Part shown: piece after piece, positions 10,243 through 11,096 of the stretch
Position numbering within the stretch: position 1 is the stretch's first letter
How the letters are laid out: the number at the start of each line of letters is the position of its first letter
Translations under genes and position numbers: made by a program
Assembly: GCA_030690755.1 (NCBI GenBank)
Contig: JAUYGA010000226.1
Coordinates: 1 to 11,096 of the forward strand
Direction of reading: 5' to 3'
From: Nanobdellota archaeon
GTDB taxonomy: Archaea; Nanobdellota; Nanobdellia; Woesearchaeales; JAUYGA01
Length of the DNA: 11,096 bases
The notes under the pieces: generated by a model
What the model was told of the DNA's origin: nothing
What the model saw: only the letters and a program-made list of their open reading frames with translations
Database searches by the model: none

Positions 10243-11096
10243 TTATTTACTAAACTTGGTAACAAGACCAGGCAAACCTGTTCCGACTGGAACTGGCTGA
10301 TTAAGCATTACATTCTCAACAACTGAATCCAATTTGTCTTCCTCTCCGACCATTGCTGCTTCTATAATATGCTTAATAGGCGTCTCAAAAGAGGCTCTTG
10401 CGAGAACAGATGCTTTTTCACCTACGACACCATATCTTGTTATTCCATGAATGTTCCCTGTTGCGCACATCGTGTCAGATACTAACATTATGTGTCTTAA
10501 ATCAACATTAAGACCTTGACTTTCTATGACTTTGAAAACTTCATTGATTATTGCCTGCCTGGCTGCCTCTATGCCAAGAACTTCTGAAATCTCAAAGATA
10601 TTATTGGTTACAGTCCTTGTGGTGTCAACAAATTCAAGCTGCAATACATCATAAAGATTTGAGCCAGCGGTAACAATGACAAACTCCTCTCCTCTCTTTA
10701 AAGGCAGAACCTGTTTTATACCCTTGACACCGCACAAATAGGTGTCTTTCAATTTTTCTTTAGCCCTGTAAATCTCATTTAGTGATTCTTCCTTAATCTT
10801 GACCTTAACAATCAAACCTTCATCTGTTTTTTTCACAGACAAATTTTTACCTACTCCATCAATCGCTTTTGCAATAACCGCTTCTGATAGTTCAATATCA
10901 GCCAGTTTCTGCTTATTCAACTTTATCTCAATTGCAGAATCTAAAATATTAATCACTATTTCCTTGGCAACTTCCCCAAGCTTAGTCTCCTTAAGGGATA
11001 ATGCAAGTTTCTTGACATCTTTACCTTTGTTGTAAGGGGATTTGAGATATATCTCCATCATAGGAGTACTCAAACTTTTTCTTGCATCCAAAATCT
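10243..11096 (-). CDS. rpoA2: RNA polymerase subunit A'' (partial, 5' end outside window)
   Basis: C-terminal part of the split archaeal largest RNA polymerase subunit (A'', homologous to the end of bacterial beta-prime). Signature stretches are DARKSLSTPMMEIYL, IFEISEVLGIEAARQAIINE, GLNVDLRHIMLVSDTM, YGVVGEKASVLARASFE and the C-terminal QPVPVGTGLPGLV. The gene is open at the window edge: the first visible codons read I-L-D-A-R-K in frame, so the TTG at 11089-11091 is internal and not a start. About 284 residues are present; archaeal A'' is usually near 380-400, so about 100 N-terminal residues lie beyond the window. The stop is followed by only short T-runs on the minus strand, so read-through into rpl30e is possible. 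Confidence 0.95.
   Translation of the reverse strand, partial: ILDARKSLSTPMMEIYLKSPYNKGKDVKKLALSLKETKLGEVAKEIVINILDSAIEIKLNKQKLADIELSEAVIAKAIDGVGKNLSVKKTDEGLIVKVKIKEESLNEIYRAKEKLKDTYLCGVKGIKQVLPLKRGEEFVIVTAGSNLYDVLQLEFVDTTRTVTNNIFEISEVLGIEAARQAIINEVFKVIESQGLNVDLRHIMLVSDTMCATGNIHGITRYGVVGEKASVLARASFETPIKHIIEAAMVGEEDKLDSVVENVMLNQPVPVGTGLPGLVTKFSK

Noticed and set aside
11089..11091. TTG as a start codon for rpoA2
   Set aside because: The frame stays open to the window edge, and the I-L-D-A-R-K sequence matches the interior of A'' proteins.
1..11096. CRISPR array, tRNA, insertion sequence or phage module
   Set aside because: No regularly spaced repeat series, cloverleaf, transposase or terminal inverted repeats were found by eye on either strand.

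Overview
This AT-rich window comes from an archaeon. The right third carries, on the minus strand, the archaeal transcription-translation gene order rpoA2 (split RNA polymerase subunit A''), rpl30e, nusA (short, KH domains only), rps12 and rps7. Most other genes have an archaeal TATA box (TTTATAAA-like) centred about 26 bases before the start codon, which implies leaderless mRNAs. A few genes have Shine-Dalgarno (SD) sites matching the archaeal 16S tail (AGGTG, GGTGAT, GAGG). Base composition, small gene sizes, the tandem Lrp-type regulator and a bacterial-type sigma factor all fit a DPANN archaeon (Woesearchaeota/Pacearchaeota-like). That lineage is an inference and is not shown directly by the sequence.

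Layout. 1-1021: a double-module Lrp/AsnC-family regulator (+). 1190-2000: a YkgJ-type cysteine-cluster protein and a small two-helix membrane protein (both -). 2244-2777: an unrecognised soluble protein (-). 2955-3701: a DEDDy-type RNase H-fold exonuclease-like protein (+). 3719-4268: an AbrB-type antitoxin and RelE/ParE-type toxin operon with a perfect 20-bp palindrome in front (+). 4334-6526: a fusion of an asparagine-synthetase-like protein (N-terminal glutaminase plus PP-loop synthetase) with a complete diphthine-ammonia ligase (Dph6) (+). 6563-7189: a second unrecognised protein (-), divergent from a 240-residue sigma-70-family protein (7375-8097, +) that has its own archaeal promoter. 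8153-11096: the ribosomal/RNA polymerase cluster (-), with rpoA2 cut by the window edge.

How the parts fit. Two proteins stand out. The sigma-like protein is bacterial in family but sits under a TBP/TFB-type promoter and ends 55 bases from rps7, so it appears to be a resident archaeal gene. The AsnB-Dph6 fusion suggests that ammonia released from glutamine could feed the last step of diphthamide synthesis on elongation factor 2. The EF-2 gene often follows rps7 in archaea, but here the cluster ends at rps7 with T-rich termination signals.

No stretch longer than 300 bases lacks a gene. No tRNA, rRNA, CRISPR array or insertion sequence was recognised.
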